Positions 7,723 to 17,130 of a stretch of 64,000 bases of DNA are shown here, piece by piece. This DNA comes from Mycobacterium pinniadriaticum (GTDB taxonomy: Bacteria; Actinomycetota; Actinomycetes; Mycobacteriales; Mycobacteriaceae). The notes beneath the pieces were generated by a model. That model was given only the letters and a program-made list of their open reading frames with translations. It did no database searches and was not told the DNA's origin. Positions within the stretch are counted from its first letter, which is position 1; every line of letters begins with the position of its first letter. The translations under genes were made by a program, and so were the position numbers. The DNA is taken from assembly GCF_026242045.1 (NCBI RefSeq), contig NZ_JAPJDO010000017.1:1-64000 (forward strand), read 5' to 3'.

Positions 7723-8490
7723 ATGATCGCCACCGACGGCATCTCGAAACCCGTACGTGCGGTGGGCGGGTTCTTCGCGATGGCTCTCGACACCTTGTTC
7801 ATGTTGCCTCGGCGTCCCTTCGCATGGCGGGAGTTCCTGCTTCAAACGTGGTTCGTCGCCCGGGTTTCGATCCTGCCGACACTCATGCTGTCCATCCCGT
7901 TCACCGTGCTCACCGTGTTCACGCTGAACATCCTGTTGGTCGAACTCGGCGCGGGCGACTTCTCGGGAACCGGCGCGGCACTCGGCGCAGTCACCCAGAT
8001 CGGGCCCGTTGTGACGGTGCTGGTGGTCGCCGGCGCAGGTGCTACAGCGATGTGCGCTGATCTCGGTGCACGCACGATCCGAGAAGAACTCGACGCACTA
8101 AGAGTGATGGGCATCAACCCGATTCAGGCGTTGGTTGTTCCGCGGGTCTTGGCCGCCACCTTGGTGGCGTTGGCGCTGTCGTCCTCGGTGACGGTCGTCG
8201 GTTTGACCGGTAGCTTCTTCTTCGCGGTGTTCATCCAGCACGTCACCCCTGGTGCCTTCGCAGCGAGTCTGACGCTGCTCGTCGGACTGCCCGAAGTGGT
8301 CATCGCCTTGATCAAGGCAGCCTTGTTCGGCCTGGCCGCCAGCCTGATCGCCTGCTACAAAGGGATTTCGGTCGGCGGCGGCCCCGCCGGCGTCGGCAAT
8401 GCCGTCAACGAGACAGTCGTCTATGCGTTCGTGGCGTTGTTCATGATCAACGTCGTCGCCACCGCCGTCGGAGTCAAGGCGACGATGTGA
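7723..8490 (+). CDS. yrbEA: Mce-associated MlaE/YrbE-family ABC permease (A)
   Basis: First gene of an eight-gene Mce importer operon; 255 residues with five to six hydrophobic segments. The permease signature EELDALRVMGINPIQALVVP and the later GGGPAGVGNAVNETVV are typical of YrbE/MlaE. ATG 7723 follows AGGAAGGGG; an upstream in-frame start at 7672 lacks a ribosome-binding site. YrbE proteins form the inner-membrane channel of lipid or sterol importers, and the Mce subunits form the periplasmic tube. Its stop overlaps the GTG of the next gene (GTGA). No MceG-type ATPase is in the window; mycobacteria normally share one encoded elsewhere. Confidence 0.93.
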   Translation: MIATDGISKPVRAVGGFFAMALDTLFMLPRRPFAWREFLLQTWFVARVSILPTLMLSIPFTVLTVFTLNILLVELGAGDFSGTGAALGAVTQIGPVVTVLVVAGAGATAMCADLGARTIREELDALRVMGINPIQALVVPRVLAATLVALALSSSVTVVGLTGSFFFAVFIQHVTPGAFAASLTLLVGLPEVVIALIKAALFGLAASLIACYKGISVGGGPAGVGNAVNETVVYAFVALFMINVVATAVGVKATM

Positions 8491-9344
8491 GTCAAGCCGC
8501 CACCCCCAGCTCGCTGTATCCCCGGCTCAGACGCCAGCTTCGGCGATTCGTCGTTGCTTGGAACCGCGTCGGACGGCAGACGCAGTTCTACAGCGACACT
8601 CTCACCTCGTCAGGTATCGCCATTCGGCACTACAGCGCTGAGCTGACCCGCCTGATCGCCCAGATGGGTTTGGGGACCGGAGCCTTGGCGGTCATCGGGG
8701 GAACCGTTGCGATCGTCGGGTTCCTGACGCTGTCATCCGGTGCCGTCATCGCGGTCCAGGGCTACAACTCGCTGGCGGGCATAGGTGTCGAAGCCCTCAC
8801 CGGCTTCATCTCCGCCTACGTCAACGTTCGGCTCATCGCGCCGCTGGTCGCCGGAATCGGTCTGGCCGCCACCATCGGCGCAGGGTCGACAGCGCAGCTA
8901 GGCGCCATGCGCATCAACGAAGAGATCGATGCGCTTGAGGTGATGGGTATCCGATCGATTCCCTACCTGGTATCGACGCGGGTAGTCGCCGGGATCATCG
9001 TGGTGATTCCCTTGTACTGCGTAGCGGTGTTGATGTCTTTCACGGCAACGCGGTTCGGTACTACGGCCGTCTACGGCCAGTCGACAGGCGTCTACGACCA
9101 CTACTTCAATACCTTCCTGAATCCGACCGACCTGATTTGGTCGTTCTTGCAGACGGTGGTGATCGCGACGGTGGTCATGCTGGTGCACACCTACTACGGT
9201 TACACCGCATCCGGGGGGCCGGCGGGTGTGGGGGAAGCCGTCGGCCGGGCGGTCCGCGCCTCGCTCATCTCCGCGGTCTTGGTGACCCTGTTCGTTTCGC
9301 TGGCCATCTACGGGCAGTCCGGCAACTTGAACTTCTCCGGGTAG
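8487..9344 (+). CDS. yrbEB: Mce-associated MlaE/YrbE-family ABC permease (B)
   Basis: Second permease of the Mce importer, 285 residues. It shows the same signature as its partner (NEEIDALEVMGIRSIPYLV; GGPAGVGEAVGRAV) and a polytopic hydrophobic core, with a longer N-terminal cytoplasmic stretch (WNRVGRQTQFYSDTL) typical of the B subunit. It starts at a GTG that overlaps the preceding stop by four bases, so translation is coupled. It would pair with the A permease to form the membrane channel. Confidence 0.93.
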   Translation: MSQAATPSSLYPRLRRQLRRFVVAWNRVGRQTQFYSDTLTSSGIAIRHYSAELTRLIAQMGLGTGALAVIGGTVAIVGFLTLSSGAVIAVQGYNSLAGIGVEALTGFISAYVNVRLIAPLVAGIGLAATIGAGSTAQLGAMRINEEIDALEVMGIRSIPYLVSTRVVAGIIVVIPLYCVAVLMSFTATRFGTTAVYGQSTGVYDHYFNTFLNPTDLIWSFLQTVVIATVVMLVHTYYGYTASGGPAGVGEAVGRAVRASLISAVLVTLFVSLAIYGQSGNLNFSG

Positions 9345-9349
9345 CGACG

Positions 9350-10702
9350 ATGGCGGCCAGGATAGGTGAGACCGGCTTCCGGCACCCGGCGTGGTGGACG
9401 CTGATGTTGATCGTGTCGGTGGTCGGTTTCGTGGCGCTCAGTTCGGCGTTGTTCAGCGGGACCTTCACCAGCCACGTGCCGGTCACTCTGACGTCCGACC
9501 GCGCGGGTCTGGTGATGGAGTCCGGCGCGAAAGTCAGGCTGCGTGGAATTCCGGTAGGCCGGGTCTCGGGTGTGGCGGGCGGGGGGCGCCAGGTGAGCCT
9601 GCAACTGGAGATCGACCCTGACCAGATTCAATACATTCCGGCGAATGTAGAGGCAGAAATCAAGGCCACCACGGCTTTTGGCGCCAAATACGTCGATCTG
9701 ATCTATCCGGACAACCCCAGCTCCAAGCGGCTGACCGCGGGCGAGGTGTTGCGGTCCCGCAATGTCAGCACCGAGGTCAACACTGTGTTCGAGAACCTGG
9801 TCGGGATGCTGCACCAGATCGACCCGGCCAAGCTCAACGCGGTGCTCGGGGCGATCGCCGAGGGCGTCGGCGGCCAGGGCGAACGCATGGGCCAGGCCAC
9901 CACTGACGCCAACCAGGTGCTGTTGGCCATCAACCCTCGAATGGACGCGGTAAGGCGCGACATCGTCGCGTTCAAGGGATTCAGCGACACGTACGGAGCC
10001 GCGGCGCTGGACATCCTGACCGTGCTGAATGCCGCGAGCACCACCAGCGCGACGATCACCGACCATGCGTCGGATCTGGACGCTCTGCTGCTGAGCACTA
10101 TCGGGTTCGCGAACAGCGGCGTCACGCTGGTTGCGCCCAACAAGGACAACCTGATTCGTTCGGTCAACCTCCTCGAGCCGACGACGAACCTCTTGATGAC
10201 GTACAACCCGGCGTACACCTGCCTGCTCGTGGGCGGTAAGAAATTCCTCGACGACGGTGGTTACGCAGCAACCGGTGGCGCAAACGGCTATTCGACCATC
10301 CTCGATGCCGGCGTTCTGTGGGGTAACGACCAGTACCGCTATCCGGACAACCTTCCAGTCATCGCCGCAAAGGGCGGCCCGGGCGGCAAGCCTGGCTGCG
10401 GAGCCCTGCCGGACGTGAGCAAGAACTACCCGTTGCGGTACCTCGTGACCAATACCGGCTGGGGCACCGGGCTCGACGTGCGGCCCAACCCCGGAATCGG
10501 TCACCCGTGGTGGGTCGATTACTTCCCGGTCACGAGGGCGGTGCCCGAGCCGCCGAGCACCCGGGGTATGGGGCCGCCGGCGATCGGCCCGATTCCCTAT
10601 CCCGGTGCACCGCCCTACGGTGCACCCCTGTACGGGCCGGGTGGGATTCCGCTCTATCCGGGCGTTCCACCGCCGAATCCAGCACCATCGCCAACTCCGT
10701 GA
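9350..10702 (+). CDS. mceA: MCE family protein, MceA position
   Basis: A 450-residue substrate-binding subunit. One N-terminal membrane anchor (TLMLIVSVVGFVALSSALF) is followed by the MCE domain (VPVTLTSDRAGLVMESGAKVR, GIPVGRV) and a long helical region. The C-terminus is Pro/Gly/Tyr-rich (PYPGAPPYGAPLYGPGG), a low-complexity tail likely in the outer envelope. ATG 9350 lies five bases after yrbEB. Six such proteins (A-F) form a hetero-hexameric tunnel across the periplasm for hydrophobic molecules; Mce4 carries cholesterol and Mce1 fatty acids. The cargo of this paralogue is unknown but probably the substrate of the flanking catabolic genes. Confidence 0.93.
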   Translation: MAARIGETGFRHPAWWTLMLIVSVVGFVALSSALFSGTFTSHVPVTLTSDRAGLVMESGAKVRLRGIPVGRVSGVAGGGRQVSLQLEIDPDQIQYIPANVEAEIKATTAFGAKYVDLIYPDNPSSKRLTAGEVLRSRNVSTEVNTVFENLVGMLHQIDPAKLNAVLGAIAEGVGGQGERMGQATTDANQVLLAINPRMDAVRRDIVAFKGFSDTYGAAALDILTVLNAASTTSATITDHASDLDALLLSTIGFANSGVTLVAPNKDNLIRSVNLLEPTTNLLMTYNPAYTCLLVGGKKFLDDGGYAATGGANGYSTILDAGVLWGNDQYRYPDNLPVIAAKGGPGGKPGCGALPDVSKNYPLRYLVTNTGWGTGLDVRPNPGIGHPWWVDYFPVTRAVPEPPSTRGMGPPAIGPIPYPGAPPYGAPLYGPGGIPLYPGVPPPNPAPSPTP

Positions 10703-10727
10703 TCGCTGACCATCGAGGACCAAGACA

Positions 10728-11756
10728 GTGAAAGACAACCTCAGAGGTGTCATCTGGCGCATCGCCTTGTTCATGGCTGCGTGTGCACTGGGCACCTTTG
10801 CGTTGCTGGCCGTCTTCGCCCAACTGCGGTTCCAGGAGGGCAAGACCTACCGGGCGGAATTCGCCAATGTTTCCGGATTGGCTGAGGGCAACTTCGTTCG
10901 CATTGCCGGCGTCGAGGTCGGCAAGGTCGAGCACATCTCGATCAAAGACAACAACGTCGCGATCGTCGAGTTCTCCGCCGACGACTCGGTCCTGCTCACG
11001 CAGGGCACCCGGGCGGCGATTCGCTACGAGAACCTGATCGGCGGTCGGTATCTTGCCTTGGAGGAAGGCACGGGCGGGGTCGGAAGAATTGACCCCGGGC
11101 AGACCATTCCGCTTTCGCAAACCGAACCGGCGTTAGACCTCGACGCATTGATCGGCGGGTTCCGTCCGTTGTTTCGCGCATTGGATCCCGACCAGGTCAA
11201 TGCGTTGAGCGGTCAATTGATCCAGGCGTTTCAGGGCCAGGGCGCGACCATCGGCTCGTTTCTCTCTCAAGTGTCTTCGCTGACCAACACGCTGGCCGAC
11301 CGCGATCAGTTGATCGGCGAGGTCATCACCAACCTGAATGTGGTGCTGGGGTCCCTCGGCGATCAGAGCGACCAGTTCGGCAAGGGCGTCACTGCCATAT
11401 CCGAATTGGTCAAGGTACTTGCCGAACGCAAGACCGACATCAGTACCGGTGTGGCTTACGCCAATGAGGCGGCCGGTACATTCGCCGACCTCCTGTCGCA
11501 GGCCCGGCCACCGCTGCAGAAGGTGGTCCACGAGACCGACCGCGCCGCGGCAATCGCTGTCGCAGATGCGGATTATCTGAACCACTTGCTCGACGATCTG
11601 CCCGAGAAGTACCGAATCCTCAACCGGCAGGGCCTCTTCGGCGATTTCTTCAGCTTCTACATCTGCGATGTGGTGTTGAAGGTCAACGGCAAAGGAGGCC
11701 AGCCGGTGTATGTCAAAGTGGCGGGGCAGAGCACGGGGCGGTGTACCCCGAAATGA
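10728..11756 (+). CDS. mceB: MCE family protein, MceB position
   Basis: A 342-residue Mce subunit with an N-terminal membrane anchor (WRIALFMAACALGTFALLAV), an MCE domain (YRAEFANVSGLAEGNFVRIA, GVEVGKVEHIS) and a helical tunnel segment. It is short, without a proline-rich tail, as usual for MceB. The start is GTG 10728 after GAGGACC. Its stop overlaps the ATG of mceC (ATGA at 11753), so the two are translationally coupled. Confidence 0.93.
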   Translation: MKDNLRGVIWRIALFMAACALGTFALLAVFAQLRFQEGKTYRAEFANVSGLAEGNFVRIAGVEVGKVEHISIKDNNVAIVEFSADDSVLLTQGTRAAIRYENLIGGRYLALEEGTGGVGRIDPGQTIPLSQTEPALDLDALIGGFRPLFRALDPDQVNALSGQLIQAFQGQGATIGSFLSQVSSLTNTLADRDQLIGEVITNLNVVLGSLGDQSDQFGKGVTAISELVKVLAERKTDISTGVAYANEAAGTFADLLSQARPPLQKVVHETDRAAAIAVADADYLNHLLDDLPEKYRILNRQGLFGDFFSFYICDVVLKVNGKGGQPVYVKVAGQSTGRCTPK

Positions 11757-13126
11757 AGTCTTTCGCTGAACGCAGTCCTCTGGTGATCGGCTCCATCGGG
11801 ATAGCCACGGTGTCATTAATCGTGCTCGCGGCGCTGCAGTACGACAAGTTGCCATTCTTCAGCGGGGGCAACGACTATCGGGCGTACTTTGCCGAGGCTG
11901 GAGGATTGCGGACCGGTGATCCGGTCCAGGTCTCCGGCTTCCGGGTGGGTCAAGTCTCCAGCATCGGGCTCGACGGCAACAAGGTGCTGATCATCTTCGA
12001 TGTCAACAAAGACATCCGCCTAGGTGACCGCACCGAGGCGGCCATCAAGACCGGTACGGTGCTTGGTGCGAAGACTCTCGAGGTCACGCCGCGTGGGGAC
12101 GGCCTACTGGATGGACCGATTCCTATCGATCGCACCACGCCGGCGTACCAATTGCCCGATGCGCTTGGGGACCTGACCGCCACAATCAGCGGTCTGGACA
12201 CGTCCCAGTTGTCGGACGCGCTGACGACACTGGCCCATACCTTCCAGGACACGCCGCCCGCACTGCACACAGCGGTGCAGGGCGTGGCACGCTTCTCGGA
12301 GACACTCAACGAACGCGACGCCCAATTACGTTCTCTGCTGGCGAACGCGAACAAGGTGACCAAGGTGCTCTCGCAGCGGGCCGATCAGGTGGTGAGTCTG
12401 ATCGCCGACACCAATGCACTGCTCGTGCAGTTGCAGACCGAAAGCAGTGCACTCGACCACCTTTCGCAGAACGTCTCGGCGTTGGCACGGCAATTGTCGG
12501 GATTCGTCGCCGACAACCGAGACCAATTAAGGCCGGCGCTGGACAAGCTGAACGGTGTGTTGACGATTCTGGACAACCACAAGGCGCAGATCCAGAAGGT
12601 GCTCAAAGGCGCTCACCAATACATGATGGCGCTCGGCGGAACGGTGGCGTCCGGACCCTTCTTCAAAGCGTACTTGGGCAATCTGCTGCCCGGACAATTC
12701 ATCCAGCCGTTCGTGGACGCGGCATTCTCCGACCTGGGTCTGGACCCCAATGTCTTGTTGCCGTCCGAGCGGACCGAACCGCCGGTCGGTCAACCGGGCA
12801 CTCCGGCGCTCCCCGTTCCCTACCCGCGAACCGGGCAAGGCGGCGATCCGAATCTGACGCTGCCCGATGCGATTACAGGAAACCCCGGTGATCCTCGGTA
12901 TCCCTACCGGCCGCCGGCTCCGGCCCCGCCACCCGGCGGTCCGCCGCCCGGACCACCGGCCGGATACACATCGACTCCGGTTCCGAGCGCGCCGGTGACA
13001 GCCGGACCCGCAGCGCCCGGACCGGCCGGTGTGACCACGGTGCCGCTGCCGTCACCGGGAGGGCCGCCGACGCTTGATGGTTCCGCGCCTCCTGCCGGAC
13101 CGGCTTCCGCGGAGGACCCCCAATGA
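11753..13126 (+). CDS. mceC: MCE family protein, MceC position
   Basis: A 457-residue Mce subunit with anchor segment (PLVIGSIGIATVSLIVLAAL), MCE domain (DYRAYFAEAGGLRTGDPVQV, GFRVGQVSSIGL) and helical region. It ends in a roughly 100-residue Pro-rich low-complexity tail (PYRPPAPAPPPGGPPPGPP) that is probably disordered. The start at 11753 makes an ATGA overlap with mceB, and its own stop overlaps the ATG of mceD. Confidence 0.93.
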   Translation: MKSFAERSPLVIGSIGIATVSLIVLAALQYDKLPFFSGGNDYRAYFAEAGGLRTGDPVQVSGFRVGQVSSIGLDGNKVLIIFDVNKDIRLGDRTEAAIKTGTVLGAKTLEVTPRGDGLLDGPIPIDRTTPAYQLPDALGDLTATISGLDTSQLSDALTTLAHTFQDTPPALHTAVQGVARFSETLNERDAQLRSLLANANKVTKVLSQRADQVVSLIADTNALLVQLQTESSALDHLSQNVSALARQLSGFVADNRDQLRPALDKLNGVLTILDNHKAQIQKVLKGAHQYMMALGGTVASGPFFKAYLGNLLPGQFIQPFVDAAFSDLGLDPNVLLPSERTEPPVGQPGTPALPVPYPRTGQGGDPNLTLPDAITGNPGDPRYPYRPPAPAPPPGGPPPGPPAGYTSTPVPSAPVTAGPAAPGPAGVTTVPLPSPGGPPTLDGSAPPAGPASAEDPQ

Positions 13127-14430
13127 ATCGATTGCGCAACAACAGGAGTGCTCTCGCGGTCGTCTTGATTGTGACGCTGGGTGCAGGACTCGCCGTCACG
13201 TTGGGTCCAGTGCGGGAAAGCGCCCGGACGAGGGTCACGGTGTACTTCGCCAACACCAATGGGCTCTATCCCGGCGACGAGGTGCGCATCCTGGGTGTGC
13301 CTGTCGGCAAGGTCGATTCGATCCAACCGCAACCCGAACACGTCAAGGTCGAATTCTCCTTCGACGCCAAATACCGAGTGCCGGCCGACGCCGACGCCGT
13401 CATCCTGTCACCGTCGCTGGTTACCGCCCGCGCCATCCAGTTGACGCCCGCCTATACCAGCGGGCCGACGATGGACGACAACGCCGTCATCCCACAGAGC
13501 CGCACCGCCGTACCGGTCGAATGGGACGACTTTCGCGTCCAGCTCGAGAAGCTGGCCAAGGAGCTGCAGCCGACCGAACCGGGCGGCGTCAGCCCACTGG
13601 GTGCGTTCGTGGACACCACAGCCGACAATCTGCGTGGACAGGGCGCAAATATCCGCGACGCCATCATCAAACTGTCGCAGACCTTCTCGGCGCTCGGCGA
13701 CCATCACGCGGACATTTTCGGCACCGTGAAGAACTTGTCGCTCCTGGTATCGGCGTTGCAGTCGAGCACCGACCTGATGGGGCAGCTGAATACGAACTTT
13801 GCCGGCATAACCGCGCTGCTGTCCAACAATCCGAATGAGGTCGCCACCGCGGTCCGGGATCTGAACACCACCGTCGACGACGTGCGAAGTTTTCTGGCCG
13901 AGAATCGCGACTCGATCGCAACGACTTCGGAGAAGGTAACCGCGGTAACGGGGGCTCTGGTCGAGAGCCTCGACGACATCAAGCAACTCCTGCACATCGG
14001 ACCCAACGGATTTCAAGACTTCACCAACGTCTATCAACCGGCCCAGGGATCCGTCACCGGGATCCCAGTTATCAACAACTTCGCTGACCCGATCTCGTTC
14101 ATCTGCGGCGCCATTCAGGCAGCCTCGCGCCTCGGCGCAGAGCAATCGGCGAAGCTGTGCGTGCAATACCTGGCACCCATCGTCAAGAACCGGCAATACA
14201 ATTTCCCGCCACTGGGGGAGAACCTCATCGTGGGTCCCCAGGCACGTCCGAACGAGATCACCTACAGCGAGGATTCGCTGCGTCCTGACCACGTTCCGGT
14301 GTCACCATCACCGCCGTCCGGCCAGACCGTGCCGGGGGAGAACCCGCCGCCGCTGCCCGCTGAAGCGGTGGCAACCAATCCCGCAGAAGGTCTGCCCGGG
14401 ATGATGGCCCCGCCCACTGGGGGATCGTGA
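13123..14430 (+). CDS. mceD: MCE family protein, MceD position
   Basis: A 435-residue Mce subunit with an N-terminal anchor (ALAVVLIVTLGAGLAVTLG), MCE domain (TVYFANTNGLYPGDEVRILG, VPVGKVDSIQPQ), helical tunnel segment and short Pro-rich tail (PPSGQTVPGENPPPLPAEA). It overlaps mceC (ATGA at 13123) and mceE (GTGA at 14427), so the middle of the operon is tightly coupled, consistent with assembly of a fixed-stoichiometry hetero-hexamer. Confidence 0.93.
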   Translation: MNRLRNNRSALAVVLIVTLGAGLAVTLGPVRESARTRVTVYFANTNGLYPGDEVRILGVPVGKVDSIQPQPEHVKVEFSFDAKYRVPADADAVILSPSLVTARAIQLTPAYTSGPTMDDNAVIPQSRTAVPVEWDDFRVQLEKLAKELQPTEPGGVSPLGAFVDTTADNLRGQGANIRDAIIKLSQTFSALGDHHADIFGTVKNLSLLVSALQSSTDLMGQLNTNFAGITALLSNNPNEVATAVRDLNTTVDDVRSFLAENRDSIATTSEKVTAVTGALVESLDDIKQLLHIGPNGFQDFTNVYQPAQGSVTGIPVINNFADPISFICGAIQAASRLGAEQSAKLCVQYLAPIVKNRQYNFPPLGENLIVGPQARPNEITYSEDSLRPDHVPVSPSPPSGQTVPGENPPPLPAEAVATNPAEGLPGMMAPPTGGS

Positions 14431-15569
14431 TGACGATGCTGCGAAGGCGCCGGTATCGGATGGTCGCCGCGATGCTGATCTGGGCGGCCGCCGTTTCCGG
14501 GTGCGGTTGGCGTGGTGTGAACTCGCTTCCGCTTCCCGGGACAGAGGGAAATGGCCCAGGCTCCTATGAGATTCAGGCACAACTGCCAGACGTGACGAAC
14601 ATCCAGGAGAATTCCCGCGTCCGGGTCGGTGACGTGACGGTAGGCCACGTCACCCGGATCCAGCGGCAGGGCTGGCATGCGTTGGTGTCTATGCGTCTGG
14701 ACGGCACTGTCGACCTGCCCGCCAACGCCACGGCCAAAGTCGGTCAGACAAGCCTGCTCGGCTCCTTGCACATCGAACTGGCGCCGCCGGCCGATGGTGT
14801 TCCCGAGGGCAAGCTGCATGAGGGATCGCTCATCCCGCTGTTCTCGGGATCGGCCTATCCAACCACTGAGCAGACCCTCGCGGCGTTGTCAGCGCTGCTC
14901 AACGGCGGGGGACTGGGCCAGGTTCAGGAGATCACCAAGGCGTTCAGCACCGCCTTCGCCGGCCGAGAAGACGACCTGCGCAGCTTGATCACGCAGATCG
15001 ACCAGTTCATCGACCGACTCAACGATCAAAAGGGCGACATCATCGAGGCCAACGAAAGCCTCAATCGGCTCGCCGGCCAGTTCGCCGATCAGAAACCGGT
15101 GATGGACAAGGCACTTCGGACGATCCCTGATGCGTTGAACGTGCTCAAGGACGAGCGTAACAACCTCGCCGAGGCCCTCGATCGGCTCGGGGAATTCTCG
15201 GCGGTAACCGCCGACTCGGCCAACCAGACCAAAGACGCACTCGTGCAAGAACTCCGGGACATCGGTCCGGTACTGGAGTCGTTGGCCAACGCCGGGCCCG
15301 CGCTGACCCGCTCGCTGAGCTTCTTCGGTACGTTCCCGTGGCCGAACGAGACGCTGGACAAGTGGTTTCGCGGGGACTATGCCAACGTCAGCGTAGTTCT
15401 CGATCTCACCTTGAGCCGTCTGGATTCAGGCCTGTTCACCGGCACCCGCTGGGAGGGCGACTTGACCGCACTGGAGCTGCAATGGGGTCGCACCATCGGA
15501 CAGATGCCCAGTCCGTACACCGCCGGCAACCCACTCATCGTGCCGTATCACCTCGACCAGGGGCCGTAG
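14427..15569 (+). CDS. mceE: MCE family lipoprotein, MceE position
   Basis: A 380-residue Mce subunit whose N-terminus is a lipoprotein signal: a basic start (MLRRRRYR), hydrophobic stretch and lipobox AAVSGC with the acylated cysteine at residue 26. MceE is the lipoprotein (LprK-type) position in all mce operons, so gene order is canonical. The MCE domain follows (YEIQAQLPDVTNIQENSRVR; GDVTVGHVTRI). It has no Pro-rich tail. The start overlaps mceD. Confidence 0.93.
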   Translation: MMTMLRRRRYRMVAAMLIWAAAVSGCGWRGVNSLPLPGTEGNGPGSYEIQAQLPDVTNIQENSRVRVGDVTVGHVTRIQRQGWHALVSMRLDGTVDLPANATAKVGQTSLLGSLHIELAPPADGVPEGKLHEGSLIPLFSGSAYPTTEQTLAALSALLNGGGLGQVQEITKAFSTAFAGREDDLRSLITQIDQFIDRLNDQKGDIIEANESLNRLAGQFADQKPVMDKALRTIPDALNVLKDERNNLAEALDRLGEFSAVTADSANQTKDALVQELRDIGPVLESLANAGPALTRSLSFFGTFPWPNETLDKWFRGDYANVSVVLDLTLSRLDSGLFTGTRWEGDLTALELQWGRTIGQMPSPYTAGNPLIVPYHLDQGP

Positions 15570-15570
15570 C

Positions 15571-16980
15571 ATGAGGACTCGGCAAATCAAGGTCCAGCTG
15601 GTGCTGTTCATTGTCATCTCGCTCGTGGCCGCCGGTTTCATGGTTTTCGGCTACATGAAGGTGCCGGCGATGCTCGGTGTCGGCCGCTATACCGTCGTCG
15701 TGGAGATGCCGAGATCGGGCGGCCTTTACGAGCGGGCCAACGTGACCTACCGGGGAAGCGAGGTCGGCAGAGTGCAGAGTGTCCGGCTCACCGCCACCGG
15801 CGTGCAGGCCGCCCTCTCGCTTCGTGCCGGCGTCGAGATCCCGTCCGACGTCGATGTCCAAGTGCACAGTGAGAATGCGCTCGGCGAGCAATTCGTGGAA
15901 TTGGTGCCACGACAGGGGCCGTCTCGATCGCTGCGCAACGGTGATGTCATTGCGCGTGACCGGGTTTCGATACCGCCCGACATCAACTATCTGCTGGATT
16001 CGGTGAACCAGGGCATTCAGGCGATACCCCGCGAGAATCTGAAGACGGCGGTGGACGAGGCCTACACCGCGGTGGGCGGTCTCGGCCCCGAAATCCTGCG
16101 CCTGGTCAAGGGTTCCACCGCACTGGCTATCGACGCACGCCAGAACCTGGACCCGCTGACTACGCTCATCGATCAGTCCGAGCCCGTGCTGGACTCCCAG
16201 GTGCAGAGCTCAGACGCCGTTGCGGCCTGGGCAGCACACCTCGCGGACATCACCACGCAACTGCAGACCGAGAACAGCGCGGTGGTCGGCGTGCTGGATC
16301 ACGGTGGAAAGGCCGCCGACGAAGCCCGTCGGCTGTTCGACCAACTGCAACCAACGGTGCCGATCCTGCTCGCCAATCTGGTCAGCCTTGGCGAGGTGGG
16401 AATCACCTATCGCAACGACATCGAACAGTTGCTGGTCCTGCTGCCACAAGCCACTGGGCTGATGCAGGCGGTGATGGTCCCCGACCAGAACACCAACCTG
16501 CCCTATAAGGGTCCCTTCCTGAGCTTCAACCTCAATGTCAACCTGCCCCCGGCGTGCACCACCGGGTATCTTCCTGCCCAGCAACGGCGACCCCCGAGCA
16601 TGGTGGATTACCCGGAACGACCTGACGGTGCGCTGTACTGCCGGATCCCGCAGGACTCGATCAACAATGTGCGTGGCGCGCGCAACATCCCATGCGAAAC
16701 GCGCCCCGGTAAGCGGGCAGCGACGGTGAAGGAGTGCGAGAGCGACCAGGAGTACGTTCCGCTCAACGACGGGCTGAACTGGAAGGGCGACCCGAACGCC
16801 ACGATGTCCGGTCAAGACGTTCCTGAGCTGCCGCCCCCGGTCGCGGTCGCACCGTACGATCCCGCCACGGGCACCTATATCGGTCCCGACGGGAAGGTGT
16901 ATCGGCAATCCGATTTGGCCCAGACCGCTCCCGGGGAAAAGACATGGCAGAACATGCTGGTCCCGCCGACGGGCAACTGA
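15571..16980 (+). CDS. mceF: MCE family protein, MceF position
   Basis: Last Mce subunit, 469 residues, with an N-terminal anchor (LVLFIVISLVAAGFMVFGY), MCE domain (YTVVVEMPRSGGLYERANVT; GSEVGRVQSVRL) and the long C-terminal region typical of MceF (DPATGTYIGPDGKVYRQSDL). It starts one base after the mceE stop. It is followed directly by a hairpin (16967-16995), and no Mce-associated (Mas) genes come after it, unlike many chromosomal mce loci. Confidence 0.93.
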   Translation: MRTRQIKVQLVLFIVISLVAAGFMVFGYMKVPAMLGVGRYTVVVEMPRSGGLYERANVTYRGSEVGRVQSVRLTATGVQAALSLRAGVEIPSDVDVQVHSENALGEQFVELVPRQGPSRSLRNGDVIARDRVSIPPDINYLLDSVNQGIQAIPRENLKTAVDEAYTAVGGLGPEILRLVKGSTALAIDARQNLDPLTTLIDQSEPVLDSQVQSSDAVAAWAAHLADITTQLQTENSAVVGVLDHGGKAADEARRLFDQLQPTVPILLANLVSLGEVGITYRNDIEQLLVLLPQATGLMQAVMVPDQNTNLPYKGPFLSFNLNVNLPPACTTGYLPAQQRRPPSMVDYPERPDGALYCRIPQDSINNVRGARNIPCETRPGKRAATVKECESDQEYVPLNDGLNWKGDPNATMSGQDVPELPPPVAVAPYDPATGTYIGPDGKVYRQSDLAQTAPGEKTWQNMLVPPTGN

Positions 16981-16995
16981 ACGATTTGCCCGTCG
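16967..16995 (+). terminator. Hairpin at end of the mce operon
   Basis: A perfect 10-bp stem CGACGGGCAA / TTGCCCGTCG with a 9-base loop that contains the mceF stop codon. It has no T-run, as common for mycobacterial terminators. The following 135 bases up to 17130 hold no supported gene. Confidence 0.55.
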
Positions 16996-17130
16996 CTCAT
17001 GGAACAATGCTGCCGGTCGCGAAGGGCCCCGACGCCGCCTCGATGCCCGGGGTGCAGGAGCTAACGGCAGCGTGGCTGTCGTATCTGGCGGGACGCGCAG
17101 CACCACCCGCGCCGATCAGGAGAGGGCGAT

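Noticed and set aside
9308..10843. A 511-codon minus-strand frame opposite mceA
   Set aside because: Antisense shadow of a clear MCE protein.
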